NCBI GenBank assembly: GCA_001051155.2
Contig: JYIP02000007.1
Span: 3,536,342 to 3,600,341, forward strand
DNA length: 64,000 bases
Direction: 5' to 3'
DNA from: Chrysoporthe austroafricana
Lineage: Eukaryota; Ascomycota; Sordariomycetes; Diaporthales; Cryphonectriaceae
Made by a program: the position numbers and the translations under genes. The notes under the pieces were generated by a model. That model was not told the DNA's origin. It made no database searches and saw only the letters and a list, made by a program, of their open reading frames with translations. The first letter of the stretch is position 1. Each line of letters opens with the position of its first letter. Below are positions 33,790 through 43,483 of the stretch, piece by piece.

Positions 33790-33945
33790 CCGCGGCCACG
33801 AGCTTCGCACTCTCTGCCCCGGACCCTCCCCCAGTTTCTCCCGGTCCTGGTACCCGCCTCGATATCTTTTTTTTTTTTCCTTTTTTTTTCTTATGGGAGA
33901 GGGTAGTCTTCGCTACTGTCGACATTTCTCAAGGGCGCCCGAATA
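33790..33945 (+). repeat. R1 repeat, 5' half
   Basis: CCAGTTTCTCCCGGTCCTGG, a poly-T tract, TTATGGGAGAGGGTAGTC and CTTCGCTACTGTCGACATTT match the reverse complement of 35300-35430. The two copies flank the CCAG satellite as an inverted pair. Confidence 0.65.
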
Positions 33946-34682
33946 ATCGCCGAGCCCAGTAGACGATAGGAAGCTGTGATGTGATTGACGGGCAGCTGGC
34001 CAGCCAGCCAGCGAGCGGGCCAGCCACGGGCCAGCCAGCCAGCAATCCAGTCAGAGAGCCAGTCGGTAAGCCAGCTGATCAAAGGCAGTCTGGTTAGAAA
34101 ATTGCGGCATCGTCATAGCTTGGGAAGCTAGCAAGCCAGCTAGCGAGCCAGCCAGCTAGCTTATTAGCTAGCTACGAGCCAGCCGGCCAGCTAGCCAGCA
34201 ATCTGGCAATATATTGGAATATAGCATTGCTAGCAGCTGGCTAGCCGGCCAGGTCGCTGGCCATTTACGGGCCAGCCAGCCAGCAATCCAGTTAAAGAGC
34301 CAGTCGGTAAGCCAGCTGATCAAAGGCAGTCTGGTTGGAAAATTGCGGCGTTGCCATGGCTTGGGGAGCCAGCAAGCCAGCTAGCGAGCCAGCCAGCCAG
34401 CTTGTCAGCTAGCCACGGGCCAGCTGGCCAGCCAGCCAGCGATAGCAGGGATAATGTGACTGTCCTAATGCTCGACCCATCTAGCGGCGGGGCGTTCGGG
34501 GGAGGTGATGGGTCGGCGTGCGGAGTGATCGTGGTTGGTATGCATTTCTTGATGCCGCCTGGTAGCTTGACGAACGATAGCGGGCTCCCGTCGTCTTGGT
34601 TTACAGACAAGTAAATACCCGACCACTCGAGTCTTCCGGCCTAGCTGGCCAGCCAACCAGCGATCTGGCCAGCCAGCCAGCC

Positions 34683-34760
34683 GCCGCCACAGAGCGTAGT
34701 AGTCAACGACTCCTCGCCGATAATCTTCGCAAGGCCGAAGTCAGCAAGCTTGAGCCAGCG
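34683..34760 (-). pseudogene. Protein kinase activation-segment fragment, copy 1
   Basis: The minus strand reads LKLADFGLAKIIGEES followed by TTTLCG. This is the DFG motif and start of the activation loop of a Ser/Thr kinase, bordered on both sides by satellite repeats. Confidence 0.6.
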
Positions 34761-34849
34761 ATCTGGCTAGCCGGCGAGCCAGCGATAGTGGGGATGGTGC
34801 GATTGAGCTGTGCTGGCAGCTGGCCAGCCAGCCAGCCGGTGCCACAGAG

Positions 34850-34918
34850 CGTAGTAGTGAACGACTCCTCGCCGATAATCTTCGCGAGGCCGAAGTCAGC
34901 GAGCTTGAGCCAGCGATC
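34850..34918 (-). pseudogene. Protein kinase activation-segment fragment, copy 2
   Basis: Same reading as copy 1 (LKLADFGLAKIIGEESFTTT) about 170 bp further on; the two differ at a few bases. Confidence 0.6.
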
Positions 34919-35164
34919 TGGCTAGCCACGGGCCAGTCAGCCAGCCAGCGATCTGGCCAGCCAGCCACGGGCCAGCCAGCCAGCTTGCTAGCTAGCCATG
35001 GGCCAGCCGGCCAGTCCTTAACCTGTCTGGCCTGGCCTTTCTTGGTACGCAACGCTTCGAACCCTTCCTGCGCCGGCGCTCCCGCCTCCGCCGAACCAGC
35101 CTCTCCCCATTGCGAATTACCAACAGCAGGGCGCCCTAAGAATCGCCGAAGCCTCCCGTTATTT

Positions 35165-35430
35165 CTCCTCGCTAAGTGCTTGCAACCAGAGCAGAAAGCT
35201 GGGTCGTACTGAGTAACGAATGCGGAAAGGTATGATAATAAGCCGACAAGCCGCCTGGGAAAGAGAGGTTAGCAATAGCAATCGCGTCGCTTGTCCTTGA
35301 GAAATATCGACAGTAGCGAAGGCTACCCTCTCCCGTAAGAAAAAAAAAAGAGATCGGGGCCGGTGCTAGGACCGGGAGAAATTGGGTAGAGGGTTCGGGG
35401 CACGGCGAAGGTCCGAAGCTCGTACCAACC
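35165..35430 (-). repeat. R1 repeat, most complete copy
   Basis: Minus strand from 35430: CTTCGGACCTTCGCCGTGCC, TTTCTCCCGGTCCTAG, poly-T, TTACGGGAGAGGGTAGCC, then GACGCGATTGCTATTGC, CAGTACGACCCAGCTTTCTG and CACTTAGCGAGGA. It joins the two halves seen separately at 33790-33945 and 32033-32215. No ORF or terminal repeat recognised. Confidence 0.65.
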
Positions 35431-36280
35431 ACCACTTGGCCCTCGGTCATTGCTGGGGTCTCACATACCTTTCTTGTCTTGGACGATTATAATTAGCAAG
35501 ATTTTTCTGCTGGGGTCGCAGTCTCTCTCTCTGCCTTGGCTCAGAACTTCCAGGATGCGCTGTTTGCGACCCATACGCTCGGCTTTCGTACGAGCGCAAT
35601 AGTATCAGGTAGTACTGATCGCGATGCCTTATCCGAAACAAGAGTCTTAAGCTCCCGAGGCGGTGGCGGCGGTGGTGGCGGAGGCGGAGGCGGCGGCGGA
35701 GGCGGAGGCGGGGGTGGCGGCGGCGGCATCCTCTTTCCGTCTTCCTTTGCCCCAGGCTCGAAGTTTATACCTCGCACCCTTTATGGGAACCGGGTCCAGA
35801 AAAAAGGCGCCGAATGAGAAGAGAAAATTGTCCGTACAATAGGATCACTCCGCTTTCCCTCTTCCTTTGCCCCAGGCTCGAAAGTTTATATCTCGCGCCC
35901 TTTTCCAAAAGATTTTCTAGCTTATTCCTAACCTTTTCAAGGCGACCTTAATCTGTAATAATCTTTTGGCTAACTTAATGCCATTAGGGGATCTTTATAA
36001 CGTGCCTGTTAGCTTGCCTGCCATACTTAGCGGGGGACCTCTGCCATGACTGTACATACTACGAGAGCTAGTACAGAACGGCGATTGCTAACAAAGGCGA
36101 AACTCGGTAAGACGTGATTTGAGATAGCGGCGGAAGCGTCTCGCTTCAGCAGGCCGGAGCGGTTTGTGGCTAACGTCTGGGCGGCCTCGCCTCGTCTAGG
36201 AGGACCGCAGGCAGATCAGTGCCTTGAGGGTACCCAACGACGCTAACGAACTCCCGTCCTCCATCTTGTTCGTCAAACAG
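35431..36280. repeat. Repeat stretch with (GGC/GGA)n, no gene
   Basis: A GGCGGTGGCGGAGGCGGAGG-type trinucleotide tract at 35659-35729. CTTTCCGTCTTCCTTTGCCC and CAGGCTCGAAGTTTATA recur at 35735 and 35850, a local duplication of about 115 bp. Polyglycine and polyproline frames are by-products. Confidence 0.6.
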
Positions 36281-36740
36281 CGGCGGTGGAAGCGGCGAAG
36301 GCGGCGGCCTCCATCTGTTATCAAATAGCGGCGGAGGCGGAGGCGGAGGCGGAGGTGGTGGCATCCTCTATCTGGCAGCAACAGCGGCAGAGGCGGCGGA
36401 GGCGGAAGCGGCGGAGGCGGCGGCGGCGGCGGCGGCAGCGAGGTATGGATAACGATATGCTGATCCACCGTACGAAGATGTTGCCACCACGATTGCCGTG
36501 AGCATAGTGAAAAAACAGGATACCAGCCGCGATGGTGATGATACTGCGCCACGATCGCCGTGAGCATGGTGAACAGGACGCCAGCCGCGGTAGTGATAAT
36601 ACTGCGCTACGGCAGTGGCCGTAGTGAAAGAAAGGCTGAGCAGCGTCGCGGCTATTCGCATATTAAAGCTGGTCGGGTAATAAGAGAGGTTTGGAAGGTA
36701 GAGCGGGGAGGAGAATTCGTCCGGCCTTATTCAGTTTATA
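36281..36740. repeat. (GGCGGA)n tracts and duplicated flanks
   Basis: GGCGGAGGCGGAGGCGG-type runs at 36328-36360 and 36385-36440. CAGCGGCGG preceded by TCTGTTATCAAA / TTGTTCGTCAAA recurs here and at 37045. The ATCGCCGTGAGCATGGTGA-type phrase occurs twice (36493, 36552). No gene. Confidence 0.6.
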
Positions 36741-36758
36741 AAGGGGCAAAGGAAAAAG

Positions 36759-36990
36759 GTGGGGGGACGAGGTCGGGCGGGAAGAAGGGCGGAGAATAGG
36801 GAGGAAAAAGGGAGAACGGGGAGGAAAAAGGGAGAACGGGGAGGAAAAAGGGAGAACGGGGAGGAAAAAGGGAGAACGGGGAGGAAAAAGGGAGAACGGG
36901 GAGGCAAAAGAGAGAGAAAAGGAGAGAACTGGAAAGAAAGTGAGAGAACGGGAAAGAAAAGGAGAGAACAGGAAGAAAGGGCAAGATCGC
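36759..36990 (+). repeat. Polypurine tract with a 20-bp tandem repeat
   Basis: Five exact copies of GAGGAAAAAGGGAGAACGGG at 36801-36900, inside about 230 nt that is nearly all purine on this strand. Frames through it (both strands) are repeat artefacts. Confidence 0.9.
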
Positions 36991-37430
36991 GATGCCTTCC
37001 CAAACTCCCGAAGCGGCGGCGGAGGCAGAGGCGGCGGCCTCTATCTGTTCGTCAAACACAGCGGCGGAGGCGGCAGAGCAGCAAGATATTTCCTTCCCAA
37101 ACAAATCCGACCTTTTTCAGACCTTGAGGGGCAAGGTTTAACATACTATGAAGTCGGAACGATACTGCCGGTAGAGTCTTGGGCTCAGATGCCGCAGCAT
37201 CCTCACTACTACTAGTTTCAAAAGCGACATTCAGAAGCTTTGGCGCAGAACTCATAATCTAACCGCAACGAACTCTTTATTCTAGCTGTATTTCTGGACC
37301 CGGTAGTCCTCCCATATTGACTGTCGGCGTGAAGCAGATACTATGGCGCTAACAGCCATCCAGCTCTCGACCAGTCGTGGCGCTGCCTTCTCAGGACGAT
37401 CCCGTCCTTTCTGTAACTAAGACAGTCTTT
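36991..37430. other. No gene recognised
   Basis: Contains another GGCGGAGGCAG tract (37015-37080). No supported ORF. Confidence 0.4.
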
Positions 37431-37444
37431 CCAAGCGGCATTAC

Positions 37445-37775
37445 GCCTCGAAAGCAGTTCCCACTCACGCTTCGAAAGCAGTTCCCACTCACGCTTCGAA
37501 AGCAGTTCCCACTCACCCCATCTTATGCAAATGACAAGAAGCAGGAGGTTGTTTTCATTCCTATCAATCAGAGTAATAGCTCGCAAGATGGAAGCCGCTG
37601 CCTCCGCCGCCGCCGCCGCCAATTGTTGGGGGGCTGGGGGGCGGGGCGGGGCACCAGACGATCGATTGTCTGGCCTAGCAGGTGCAATCTCTCCAAGCGG
37701 CATCACGACTCGAAAGCAATTCCCACTTACCCTATCTTATACAAACAATAAGAAGCAGGAAGTTATTTTGCGTTA
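37445..37775 (+). repeat. 24-bp tandem repeat and its 250-bp duplication
   Basis: CGCTTCGAAAGCAGTTCCCACTCA in three copies at 37445-37516. The third copy plus CATCTTATGCAAATGACAAG and AAGCAGGAGG recurs at 37700-37765 with transitions. Confidence 0.75.
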
Positions 37776-37960
37776 ATATAAAAGCCCGCTATTCCAGACT
37801 ATAATAACGGAATGCAATTATCCGTAAGCTCTTATCAGAGCGAGCATAGCAAGCATATCTAGCTATAAGCTACTATTCAGGTAGCTAACGATAGCAGCGG
37901 CAGCGGCATTCGTGAACACCCCGTGCGGGGTTTACAATACTCTCGTGGCCGCATCCAAAC
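37776..37960. other. Short AT-richer spacer
   Basis: No feature seen. Confidence 0.3.
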
Positions 37961-37964
37961 AGGC

Positions 37965-38930
37965 TTAGCATCCATGGCGAGTCCCGGAATGGCACCTTGT
38001 GAGCTCGGCCCCGCCTCGAATATCTTGAAGAGCTTCAACAGCCATCACGATTTGCCCAGAGACCCTTCTTAACTTCAATCCAGCAATTGCGTGCTTCTCA
38101 CAGGCGTGATTCATAAGGCGGAAGCAACTTCCAATCTCCGAAAAGTCAATCTGGCAGACGCCTAAGTCGGCAGCCATGTTGTGTTCGCATGTTCCCAAGG
38201 GCACAAGGTTTTCCAGCCAGGAAGCCCAAAAGGGCGCCTTGCTTGTGCGCAATAGCCCCAGATTGTAGAGAGATGGCCTGGAGGCCCAGACCTTTAGACT
38301 CATCTCTCTTGATGCGAGGTTTGACTCGCGGTACCTGCGTATAGATGCAGTTGCATTCATGCTTCTCACAAAAGTCACATCGCTTTGGAGATGCTGCTGG
38401 TATGATGGTCGGATCAGAGGTAAATTCCAAGAAGGCCCCGTCGTGATATGAATTATGCATCCGTCCTGGGGTTGGTTGCAGATGAACTAACATATCCTTC
38501 TCTGGAAGCTTGCAAATGGCGATTGGGTTTGGCCCCTCCCATTTGAAATGAACATCGTCATATCCGAGAGAGTCCTGGAAGGCCCTGCCGGCAGAACAGA
38601 TGGAGGATGTATACTGATCTTTGAGAAGTCCATGAAAGATTTGAAGCTCATCCTCATCCATATCGAGATAGTTGACTGGCGAAATTTCCCAAGGATTATA
38701 TCGATGCGGGACAATAAAGCATAGAAGCCTGTCGAAATCACCACAGATCCTCATCCATCTTTGACCTTTCTTCAGATAATGATCGTATTTGTTCTTCGTT
38801 AGCCCGGTCATCTGTAAGATCTTCTTTACCAGACTACTATTCATTCGCTCATCAGCGCCCCTGAGCATATGACATGCTTTGGCAACAAGATATTGATTAA
38901 TGCGACAGGGTACGGAGCACATACGTTGGC
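37965..38930 (-). pseudogene. SET-domain protein, frameshifted
   Basis: Minus strand. ORF 38922-38146 starts within a coding context (MCSVPCRINQYLVAKACHML) and contains CDFCEKHECNCIY, a pre-SET-like Cys cluster, followed by GLGLQAISL, the start of a SET domain. Near 38210 the frame must change. The second frame (38378-37965) continues with LVPLGTCEHNMAADLG, CFRLMNHACEKHAIAG and VMAVEALQDIRGGAELT, matching the SET NHxCxxN region (the Asn is replaced by His) and the VxAxxDIxxGEELT end. SET proteins transfer methyl groups from S-adenosylmethionine to protein lysines. The frameshift and lost Asn argue for an inactive copy. Confidence 0.65.
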
Positions 38931-39575
38931 CTAGACCTTCCGCATTAATATCGCAGAATACTTTTCCTTTCGCGTGAGGAATAGCAGACGGTTGGCAGCA
39001 TTTAGCGCGAGAAGCTCAGAGCTCTGATCGGACGGTATGTCTGGAAGATCCGCTGACACCTCATAAGAGATGTCCTCCTGGACTGGTTCTCTTCTCGAGT
39101 TGACCAACTCGCAAAACTGCTGAATGGGGTATCTGGTTCGAATTGCGGCCATCCTCTCCACCCCTTATCGCCGAAGAGCGGATCGCCGCCTTCCGTGCAC
39201 CTCTTGAAGATGGCTTCCGACGCTGTCGCCAGACTGGCCACCCGTCCAAAGTATGTTTCACGGAACTGAGGAAGATCGACATACATAGTACCGAGCTCTG
39301 ATTTCAGCATATCGTCGACATGCTTGCGATATTCGGACGTATCTGCCAAGCTGCTCGTACTGTGCTTCCCAGGGGTTTGTTGGAGGGAAAGAGGCTGTCT
39401 GACGCGGAGGCGGGGTGGATTCGGTAACAGCGTTATAGACTTGGCCCCTGGTGGAAGAATCGTCGGGCTTATCGGAAAGCGCTCCTTGCAAGAGGGGCTT
39501 GGCGCGGTCGAGGTCGAAATCGTCGGCGTTGATAGAGGAAATCACTCGCACAAGAATTCTCCCGCGGCCCCTCGA
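38931..39575 (-). pseudogene. FunK1-type fungal kinase, N-terminal region only
   Basis: Minus strand, two frames. 39551-39260 reads DDFDLDRAKPLLQGAL, then VYNAVTESTPPP; 39349-39150 reads SEYRKHVDDMLKSELG, VDLPQFRETYFG, SEAIFKRCTEGGDPLFG and GWRGWP. This is the typical N-terminal region that precedes the kinase domain in FunK1 (Pkinase_fungal) proteins. No glycine loop, HRD or DFG follows: after a further frame change (39161-38931, LVNSRREPVQEDISYEV) the sequence runs into the SET gene. There is no ATG at the 5' end, where it joins the duplicated segment at 39576. Truncated chimera. Confidence 0.6.
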
Positions 39576-40225
39576 GCAAGCGGTGGCCTAGATAGGCGCC
39601 GACGACCATGAAGGTCATGTCGGTGATTAACCGACGCGCCTCGGCCGTGAGCACCCCGCCGATCTGCGCCCCGCCCCAGCGCCCAAAGTCGATGCGGATG
39701 CCCTGTTGGAAGGCGTCAAGGCCGAAAGCTAGATTGTTTTAATAATGGATCTTGTTAGCTCTCAGATCTGTATTTGCGCAGCAAGCGTATGAGCAGGAAA
39801 TAAACTGCTTGCTTACTTGCTTTTGAAGCGTTATTCATTATGGCGTTTTTGTTAACGCCATATGCCGCTATAAGCCTGATACTGCATATTGCGCAGGAAT
39901 ATGCTGGTTACCAGAGCCAGGACTGCCCGAAACTCCGTCTTGGCGCCAGCAAGCGGTGGCCTAGATAGGTGGTGGCGGCCATGAAGGCCACGCCAGTAAT
40001 TAGCTGGCGCGCCTCGGGCGTCAGCACGCCGCTGATCTGCGCCCCGCCCCAACGCCCAAAGTCGATGCGAACGCCCTGTGGGAAGGCGTCAAGGGCGAAA
40101 GCTAGATTGTTTCAATAATGGATCGCGTTAGCTTTCAGGTCTGTATTGCGCAGCAGCGAGCGTACGAGCAGGAAATAATAGATTGCTTGCTTACCTGAGC
40201 CTGAAACATTATTCATTGTCGATCT
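39576..40225 (-). repeat. Tandem duplication (about 370 bp) carrying an exon with RIDFGRWGGAQ
   Basis: Minus-strand copy 1 (40105-39852) reads GVRIDFGRWGGAQISGVLTP, then TYLGHRLLAG and ends in a stop; copy 2 (39735-39570) reads GIRIDFGRWGGAQIGGVLTA then AYLGHRLLEG. Upstream of each lies a matching intron-like stretch (donor CAG/GTAAGC about 40,187, acceptor CCCACAG about 40,080 for copy 1). Protein family not recognised. Confidence 0.6.
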
Positions 40226-41120
40226 TAATAGCGGGCGTTATTGCTACTTTGAATAGCGGAACCATAACGAGAACCCGGAATACTTCTGGCAAAACTGCTA
40301 ACCGCAAAGCTTGTAAAGATTATGCGCGGTAGGACATCCCAAGAAGCCATCAGAGCGCGGCCATCGTCTTCCATAGTGGAGATGTTATATAGGCCGGCCG
40401 GCAGCTGCATATCGAAAGCTATACCTGTGAAAATGGTACAAGTCCTCGCAGGCCTAGGGAGAAGTATACGCCAGCACGGCTGCATGGACGCCGAGGTAAG
40501 GCAGTTCGTTCTGCCGGTAGGGTATGTTGATATAGCAGTCGTAAGGGATTGGAAGGCTGTATAGACGCCCAGGTGAAATACTTCGTTCTGCCGGTAGGGT
40601 GTGTTTGTATGGCAGTCGGAAGGGACGGGAGGGTTGTCGCTGAAGAAGTCGCTATCAAGTACCCAGGCGGTTAGTGTTGTCGTAACGGTTGGCCAGGGGG
40701 GCATAACTCACATATTTTCGATGTCTTCCTGCGTTGCGCCCGGAAACATAGCGCCCACGCGGCCGGTCCCAGAGGCTCTCGCGCTGCTGGGCGTACTAGC
40801 CAGGCCTGCTGGGCCTCGGGGCAGGTGGGGTGGTGTGTGGGCTGCTCCATAGCGGGTTGGCGAAAGCTTCGCGGTATGGTTGGGCCGAGAAAGTTCCGCC
40901 TGAGGAAGAAACTTTCGCGGCATCGTCTTCTATAGTAGAGACGTTATAGGCCGGCAGCTGTATAGCAGGTAGCTGCATATTCCGTCTTCTGCTACGGCGA
41001 GGGTATGAAGAGCGATAGAAAGGGGTAAATGCGTGTCGAGATAAATATCTGTCCAAGATCGTAAAGGAGAAGAAAAATGGCTGGCTATAGAATGCTCCGC
41101 TATATATATGAAAAAGCATA
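40226..41120 (-). pseudogene. Unrecognised duplicated coding relics
   Basis: Minus-strand frame 40704-40225 contains MQLPAGLYNISTMEDDGRAL and YGSAIQSSNNARY. The frame 41119-40796 contains AIQLPAYNVSTIEDD, clearly the same protein segment, so the unit is duplicated. A repeated TTCTGCCGGTAGGG-type phrase lies at 40510 and 40584. I cannot name the family; several phrases recall a fungal membrane or surface protein but no domain is diagnostic. Confidence 0.35.
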
Positions 41121-41770
41121 GAACTATCAGGGTTAGGGTGCTGGCTGCCCCCCTTTTCTACAGTATGCTCTCGTTAAATTCTGTGGGGTAGTGTCTTTTC
41201 CCCTCGCCTGCTGTCGCAGTCCAGCACGTTCTGCAGCGCTGCACGGCGCCGGCCGCCCTTATGTCCCCTCGGGATCGCATCAGCCAGGCGTCACGGTGCA
41301 TTTCTACGTACGTCTGAATGGTTCCGGGCAGGGAAGGGGGGCATATCACAATACTGATCATCGCACAGGCCGGCTTCTGCGCCGGCTCGCAGCGTGCCGA
41401 TCTCGCCAGGCCCGGCGTCTCGCCTGGCCGGGAGGGACCTCGGGACGGTCCTCTGCGGTCCTGTCGGCCGGCCACACACCCGCGCGCGCACGGAAGGGGG
41501 GGGGGGGCTGAACCCACATGCTCACGCGCACTGGTGCTGACATACGCGCTCCTCTCCCCTGTGCAGACCAGTCCGTGCGTTCCCCCTTGTGTGCAGAACT
41601 AGAGCCAGCCAGCTACATCTTCCTCCTCCTCCGTCGAGACCAGACATCGCTCCTCATTTGTCGCTACTAGCCGGCTGCCTGGACAGCATCACCCTGTCAC
41701 TGTTCCCTCCTCCCTCGTAGCCAGCGGCCGCGTGCAGAGCATTACACACCCCGCGGGCGCTGCGGGCTGT
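41121..41770 (+). other. Repeat fragment resembling the region upstream of the SPOK-like gene
   Basis: Around 41258-41310 the + strand reads SPRDRISQASRCI, similar to TSRDRIKQATQCIP at 57290-57340. AGGGTTAGGGTGC occurs at 41128. The rest holds no supported gene; the 41158-41517 frames are overlapping shadows. Confidence 0.4.
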
Positions 41771-41774
41771 CTGC

Positions 41775-42140
41775 CTGTATGCCGGCCGGCCAGGCCAGAG
41801 CAGGCATGAACACCTTGTATCCTCTCGCGCCCTGCCATAGCTCCTCGTCCTACGGCTTCTCTCTTCTTACAGCCTTCTTGACATTCTCTTCCCATAGCTC
41901 CTCCCAGACCTCCTCTTCGCACAGCTCTTACAGCTTGCACAGCTCCAGACCTCTTCTTCCCACTCCCCTTGCAGCTCTCGCGGCTTGCATTCCATAGCTC
42001 CGAGAGCTCGTACAGCTGCCGTAGCTCTTAGAGCTTGCACAGCTCGCACGGCTGCCAGAGCTGCTCATACTCCTCCCACAGCTCGCATTGCTCGTACAGC
42101 TCGCACAGCTTCCTCTCGCCTTGGCTCCTCCTAGCGCTTC
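41775..42140 (-). repeat. AGCT satellite element, copy 3 (inverted)
   Basis: In reverse complement it has the same order as copies 1 and 2: GAGCTGTACGAGCTC-type array, TCTGGGAGGAGCTATGGGAAG, AATGTCAAGAAGGCTGTAAG, and the end CATGCCTGCTCTGGCCTGGC. Three copies with common 3' ends indicate a mobile or segmentally duplicated unit. Confidence 0.7.
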
Positions 42141-42197
42141 TCCCCCTCCCCACCTGCCATATCGTCGCCGTCTTCCCTCTCCCTGTCGAGCTTCCCC

Positions 42198-42318
42198 CCC
42201 CCCCCCCCCGCTTTCGCCCCCCCCCCCCCCCCGCTNCCCCTGGCCCTCCCCCCCCCCCCCCCCGCCTTTCTCTCGCCCCCCCCCCCCTCCCTCCCGAGCT
42301 CCCCCCCCCCCCCCCGAG
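42198..42318 (+). repeat. Poly-C tracts with an undetermined base
   Basis: At least five runs of 13-17 C, with N at 42236. The base is unresolved and run lengths are likely unreliable. Frames through it are polyproline or polyglycine artefacts. Confidence 0.9.
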
Positions 42319-43483
42319 TTTTGGTCCCCGCGCCCTGCGACGTATCCCCAGGCTGCCGCCAAGTATCTGCGTACCTTTTCAGCGTCCCCTGGGCGGTCGT
42401 GGCGGGCTGGTGATATCGCGGGGTCTTCTGTGGATGTGTCTTGACGCTGCGCGCGCGGCCAGTCAGTCGCCCTGCGCGTCCCGCCCGCCCCTTTCCCTCT
42501 TGATATATGGCTCGTATGTTTCGTTTGCAGGCAGGTTTGGTTCGGTATGGCAGCTTTGTCGGAATGTCTTTGCGGTGGAGGGTGTCGGTGGTGCTATGGC
42601 AGTGGGTCCCTGTTGCTAGCCCTGTTCTGCGGAGAGCAGGGTCAAGCAGAGATCTGTCACAGCCTTACTGTAGTGCCTGTTTACAAGGGATGTAGCAAGG
42701 GTTTCTCTGCTCCTCTCGTCTTTATGCATCAGAGATACCACCAGTAAGTCTAGACCTTCGGTATAGTGGGGAGATCTGTGGTCTGAGTATCATATGTCCA
42801 TACCCAAGATCATCTCTACCAAAGTGCACGCTGCGCCGTCGCCCGCAACCATAGCGCACCAGAACGCGCTCACCCTGCCCTGGTCACCGGCTCCCTCTCC
42901 TAGTGGTGCTCGCCGTGGCCTCCACGGGCGAGGGAACTGGAGCTCGGAATCGCTTTCGTCCCACCGTGGCTCTCTGGCCAGCAACGGTCGCATGAAGCGA
43001 CATCTCACAACGTACCGGTCCCCATCCAGCGTACCACGGGACGTAGTAATCATGCCATACCCGACCAACCGCCATGACCAGAGTTTAACAGCATTCATGC
43101 CGATTTCGAGAGCGGGACAGGCGCTGGCTCTGTGCTGCCGCAGGACAGTGCTCGTTGCTCGGTCGAGGCAATGCGTCGCCTACGTGCAGCGCAGAGAGGA
43201 GCAAGGATCGAAACCGAATCTGGCATTAGGTATTTTTGCCAGTGATGAGCTCTTTAAATAAATCTCGCTCAGGCGCAAGCGAGCAGCCGGGTATATAAGG
43301 GGGATCAAACTGTCTCCAGGTCCAGCCCGCGTTCATCAGCATCTATTGGCACAACTGTTTTCACTCTCATAGGAATAGGACTGGCTCCCTTCCTGCAAGT
43401 GCCGTTATTCATCTCCAGTCATTCAGTGTCCGGCCGAGGGTTATACACAGAACAAACAAACAGCTTACGCACTTTCACAAATT
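42319..43483. other. No gene firmly recognised
   Basis: Overlapping frames at 42790-43098 (minus; LVGYGMITTSRGTLDGDRYV) and 42794-43261 (plus) are both open. The minus one looks somewhat more protein-like but has no family. At 43270-43420 (GTATATAAGGGGGATCAAAC, then CA-rich leader) a promoter for the following secreted-protein relic is plausible. Confidence 0.35.

Larger units (their letters stand above)
33985..35020 (-). repeat. CCAG/CTAG tetranucleotide-based satellite with embedded kinase fragments
   Basis: About 1 kb of GCCAGCCAGCCAGC/GCTAGC-type sequence. It includes a direct duplication of roughly 250 bp (34020-34130 against 34270-34380, sharing GAGCCAGTCGGTAAGCCAGC and the AAAGGCAGTCTGGTT segment). 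Non-repetitive pieces between the arrays include two kinase fragments and a minus-strand frame at 34610-34440 (LSVNQDDGSPLSFVKLPGG). Confidence 0.65.

Noticed and set aside
35656..37130. Polyglycine, polyproline and Glu/Lys-rich proteins
   Set aside because: Translations of trinucleotide and polypurine repeats, open in several frames at once.
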